A DNA stretch of 7,055 nucleotides, from assembly GCA_002401565.1 (NCBI GenBank), contig NVTL01000026.1:27905-34959 (forward strand), read 5' to 3'. The notes below the pieces were generated by a model, which was given only the letters and a program-made list of their open reading frames with translations, did no database searches and was not told the origin of the DNA. Position 1 is the stretch's first letter. Every line of letters starts with the position of its first letter. Below, in pieces: positions 5,150 to 7,055 of the stretch. The translations under genes were made by a program, and so were the position numbers. The stretch comes from Rhodospirillaceae bacterium (GTDB lineage Bacteria > Pseudomonadota > Alphaproteobacteria > Rhodospirillales > Magnetovibrionaceae).

Positions 5150-6709
5150 ATGCTTTTCCAACGCCAGAATTTAACCTTGAATGATAGGCTTTCCAATTTG
5201 GAAACCCACCTTAAGGAAGAACATCCGGACCTTGTCCACCTTTTGCCGTCTTACCGTCAGATGGACAAAGTGTTGTATCGATTGGGGCTGTTGAGCAAAG
5301 ATGAATCCGTGGCTACACGCATCACATGGTGGCCGTTGATCAGTGTTTTGGGAACATTTTCATCCGGAAAATCGACCTTTATCAATTCGGTTCTGGGCGA
5401 AACTTTGCAACGCACGGGCAACCAAGCGGTCGATGAGAAATTCACGGTGGTCTGTTATTCGCATCACAAAGAAAGCCGCACCTTGCCGGGTACAGCCTTA
5501 AACAACGATCCGCGTTTTCCGTTTTTTCAAATTGCCGATGAAGTCGAAAAAGTCACCAGTGGAGAAGGGCGTCGCATCGATACCTATCTGCAGCTCAAGA
5601 CGTCTCAATCCGAAGGCTTAAAAGGACGCACGCTTATTGATTCTCCCGGCTTTGATGCCGATGATCAACGCCGTTCAACCTTGCGTCTGACCGATCACAT
5701 TATTGATATTTCCGATTTGGTTTTGATTTTCTTTGATGCGCGTCACCCCGAACCGGGCGCGATGCAAGACACCTTGGAACACTTAGTTGCAAAAGCCGCC
5801 AACCGTGTGGATTCAACAAAGTTCCTGTATATTTTGAACCAAATTGATACCACCGCCAACGAAGACAACCCCGAAGAAGTGGTGGCGGCTTGGCAACGCG
5901 CTTTGGCTCAATCAGGCTTGGCCAGCGGACGTTTTTTGTGCATCTATAACGAAGCCGCCGCCGTGCCCATCAAAGACGATGCGTTGCGTGAACGCTATCA
6001 ACGCAAACGCGATATTGATATGCAAGAAATCCAACGGCGCATGGACGAAGTCGAAATCGAACGCGGTTATCGCATCGTCAGTTCGCTGGAAGACATTGCA
6101 CGCCGGGTCGAAGCCGACGCTATTCCTGCCTTGAACGAAGCCTTAAAACGCTGGCGTAAATTAACCTTAATCGGCGATGCTTTTGGTGTGGCTGTTGCGG
6201 CAGTTGTTGCCTTTATGGTGATGCAGCAATTTGGCACAGAAGTCTTTATTTCGGCGTACGAAGGCATCAAAGGTCACGTGGTCAGTCATATTGCTTTGGC
6301 GGCAGCGCTGGGCGGATTGGTGATCACTTGGCATTACGCAGTGCGCTCGTGGGCGTCGCGTTTTGTCAGCAACCGTTTGTCGGATGCCTTTGGTGATCAG
6401 GAATTGAACCTGCGCCAAGCCTTTATCAAAAGCTCGCGTCCTTGGCGTTCGGTCTTTAATGCCAGCGTTTCTGGGTGGGGCCGTGGCACCAAAGCTTTGT
6501 TGAAAGATACATTGGGCGCAATCGAAGGTCATATTCAACGTTTGAATGATTTGCACACCGATCCTTCGGGAAGCAAAAAAGCGGCCGCAGATAAAGTCGT
6601 TGAAGCTCCCAAACTTTCTGAGGCAAAGGCTGACTTAAAAATTGAAGTCAGCACCGACAAGCCGCAAACGCCCGCAACCAAAGAAGCGAGCCCTGTGTCG
6701 GCTGAATAA
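5150..6709 (+). CDS. Dynamin-like GTPase with two transmembrane helices
   Basis: The product has 519 residues from the ATG at 5150. The GTPase domain shows G1 Gly-Thr-Phe-Ser-Ser-Gly-Lys-Ser-Thr at 68-76, a candidate G2 Thr at 99, G3 Asp-Ser-Pro-Gly-Phe at 165-169 and G4 Asn-Gln-Ile-Asp at 230-233, the Dynamin_N pattern. A helical, charged segment at about 275-335 would form the stalk. Two hydrophobic helices follow at about 338-358 and 378-398, joined by a loop of some 19 residues. The last 50 residues are polar and Lys/Glu/Ala/Pro-rich, probably disordered. Since GTP is cytoplasmic, the loop must face the periplasm and the tail the cytoplasm, a hairpin-anchored layout reminiscent of mitofusins. 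Dynamin-like proteins bend, tubulate or fuse membranes. At this length it lacks the long second stalk of larger bacterial dynamins. It sits 45 bases after the TPR gene. The target membrane is unknown; the inner membrane is implied. Confidence 0.9.
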   Translation: MLFQRQNLTLNDRLSNLETHLKEEHPDLVHLLPSYRQMDKVLYRLGLLSKDESVATRITWWPLISVLGTFSSGKSTFINSVLGETLQRTGNQAVDEKFTVVCYSHHKESRTLPGTALNNDPRFPFFQIADEVEKVTSGEGRRIDTYLQLKTSQSEGLKGRTLIDSPGFDADDQRRSTLRLTDHIIDISDLVLIFFDARHPEPGAMQDTLEHLVAKAANRVDSTKFLYILNQIDTTANEDNPEEVVAAWQRALAQSGLASGRFLCIYNEAAAVPIKDDALRERYQRKRDIDMQEIQRRMDEVEIERGYRIVSSLEDIARRVEADAIPALNEALKRWRKLTLIGDAFGVAVAAVVAFMVMQQFGTEVFISAYEGIKGHVVSHIALAAALGGLVITWHYAVRSWASRFVSNRLSDAFGDQELNLRQAFIKSSRPWRSVFNASVSGWGRGTKALLKDTLGAIEGHIQRLNDLHTDPSGSKKAAADKVVEAPKLSEAKADLKIEVSTDKPQTPATKEASPVSAE

Positions 6710-6753
6710 TCTCAACCCAACATCAAAACGAATAAAAAGAATGGGGAAGAAAA

Positions 6754-7055
6754 ATGTACAGAAGAGTCAGTAACAGTCGGTATATGGCCGTGGGTGTCAG
6801 CGGCATCGTGGTCGTTTTGGGCGTCTTTACATGGCTAATGTATGGCATTGCCGACCGCATTAATGTCATGACCGAAACCATCGTGCGTTTGGGTGATGAT
6901 GTTCACGTCATGGCCAATGTCCAAGTGACAATGGCCCAAGATATCAAGGTGATGTCGAGTGGCGTGACTGGGTTGAAGGCCTCGGTACAAAGCATGGATG
7001 CACAGGTGCAAGCCATGTCTTACCACATCAGTGTTATGACCAATGCAACGGCACG
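6754..7055 (+). CDS. Bitopic protein with methionine/leucine heptad coiled coil (3' end outside window)
   Basis: The ATG at 6754 has GGGGA six bases upstream; 100 residues are visible before the window ends and no stop is reached. Arg3, Arg4 and Arg9 precede a hydrophobic helix at about 11-30, so by the positive-inside rule the C-terminal part should be periplasmic. From residue 36 on, the chain keeps an unbroken heptad pattern: Met or Leu at 39, 46, 53, 60, 67, 74, 81, 88 and 95, and Ile or Val at 36, 43, 50, 64, 71, 78, 85 and 92, with Gln57 the only exception. This indicates a long, probably oligomeric, coiled coil. Similar Met-heptad proteins are, from memory, found in sulfur-oxidising gammaproteobacteria and often have no assigned function. 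It follows the GTPase by 44 bases and may act with it at the membrane. No enzymatic domain is visible. Confidence 0.85.
   Translation, partial: MYRRVSNSRYMAVGVSGIVVVLGVFTWLMYGIADRINVMTETIVRLGDDVHVMANVQVTMAQDIKVMSSGVTGLKASVQSMDAQVQAMSYHISVMTNATA

Overview
The window looks like part of a proteobacterial chromosome. The genes have Gram-negative style signal peptides, good Shine-Dalgarno sites and a G+C content near one half by eye. All nine genes, two of them cut by the window edges, lie on the + strand, and nothing mobile is visible. A sulfur-oxidising proteobacterium, possibly an alphaproteobacterium, is my best guess. It rests mainly on one gene that resembles sulfur globule proteins. No rRNA, tRNA, CRISPR, IS or phage gene was seen.

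The left half (1-2830) encodes low-complexity proteins. First comes the C-terminal part of a Lys/Ala/Pro-rich, histone H1-tail-like protein, whose stop overlaps an ATG of the next frame. Next is an exported protein with four tandem 39-residue charged repeats and a Tyr-Ala-Pro-Gln tail, then an exported Gly/Asn/Pro-rich protein. After a 130-base gap comes an exported Gly/Asn-repeat protein with the composition and a core motif typical of sulfur globule envelope proteins. A hairpin follows that gene.

The right half (2881-7055) is a closely spaced run of five genes. They encode an exported LolA/DUF4412-like protein with two cysteines, a small ParA-type ATPase, a bitopic membrane protein with a Gln-rich linker and TPRs, a dynamin-like GTPase with two membrane helices, and the start of a bitopic protein with a near-perfect methionine/leucine heptad coiled coil.

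Read together, this could be a cell-biology module for a periplasmic or membrane-bound inclusion, most simply a sulfur globule. The exported Gly/Asn proteins would form its coat or matrix, the ParA ATPase would space or partition it along the nucleoid, the dynamin-like GTPase would shape the surrounding inner membrane, and the TPR and coiled-coil membrane proteins would connect the two sides. The individual family assignments for ParA, dynamin and TPR are well supported by motifs. The joint function is inference from gene order.
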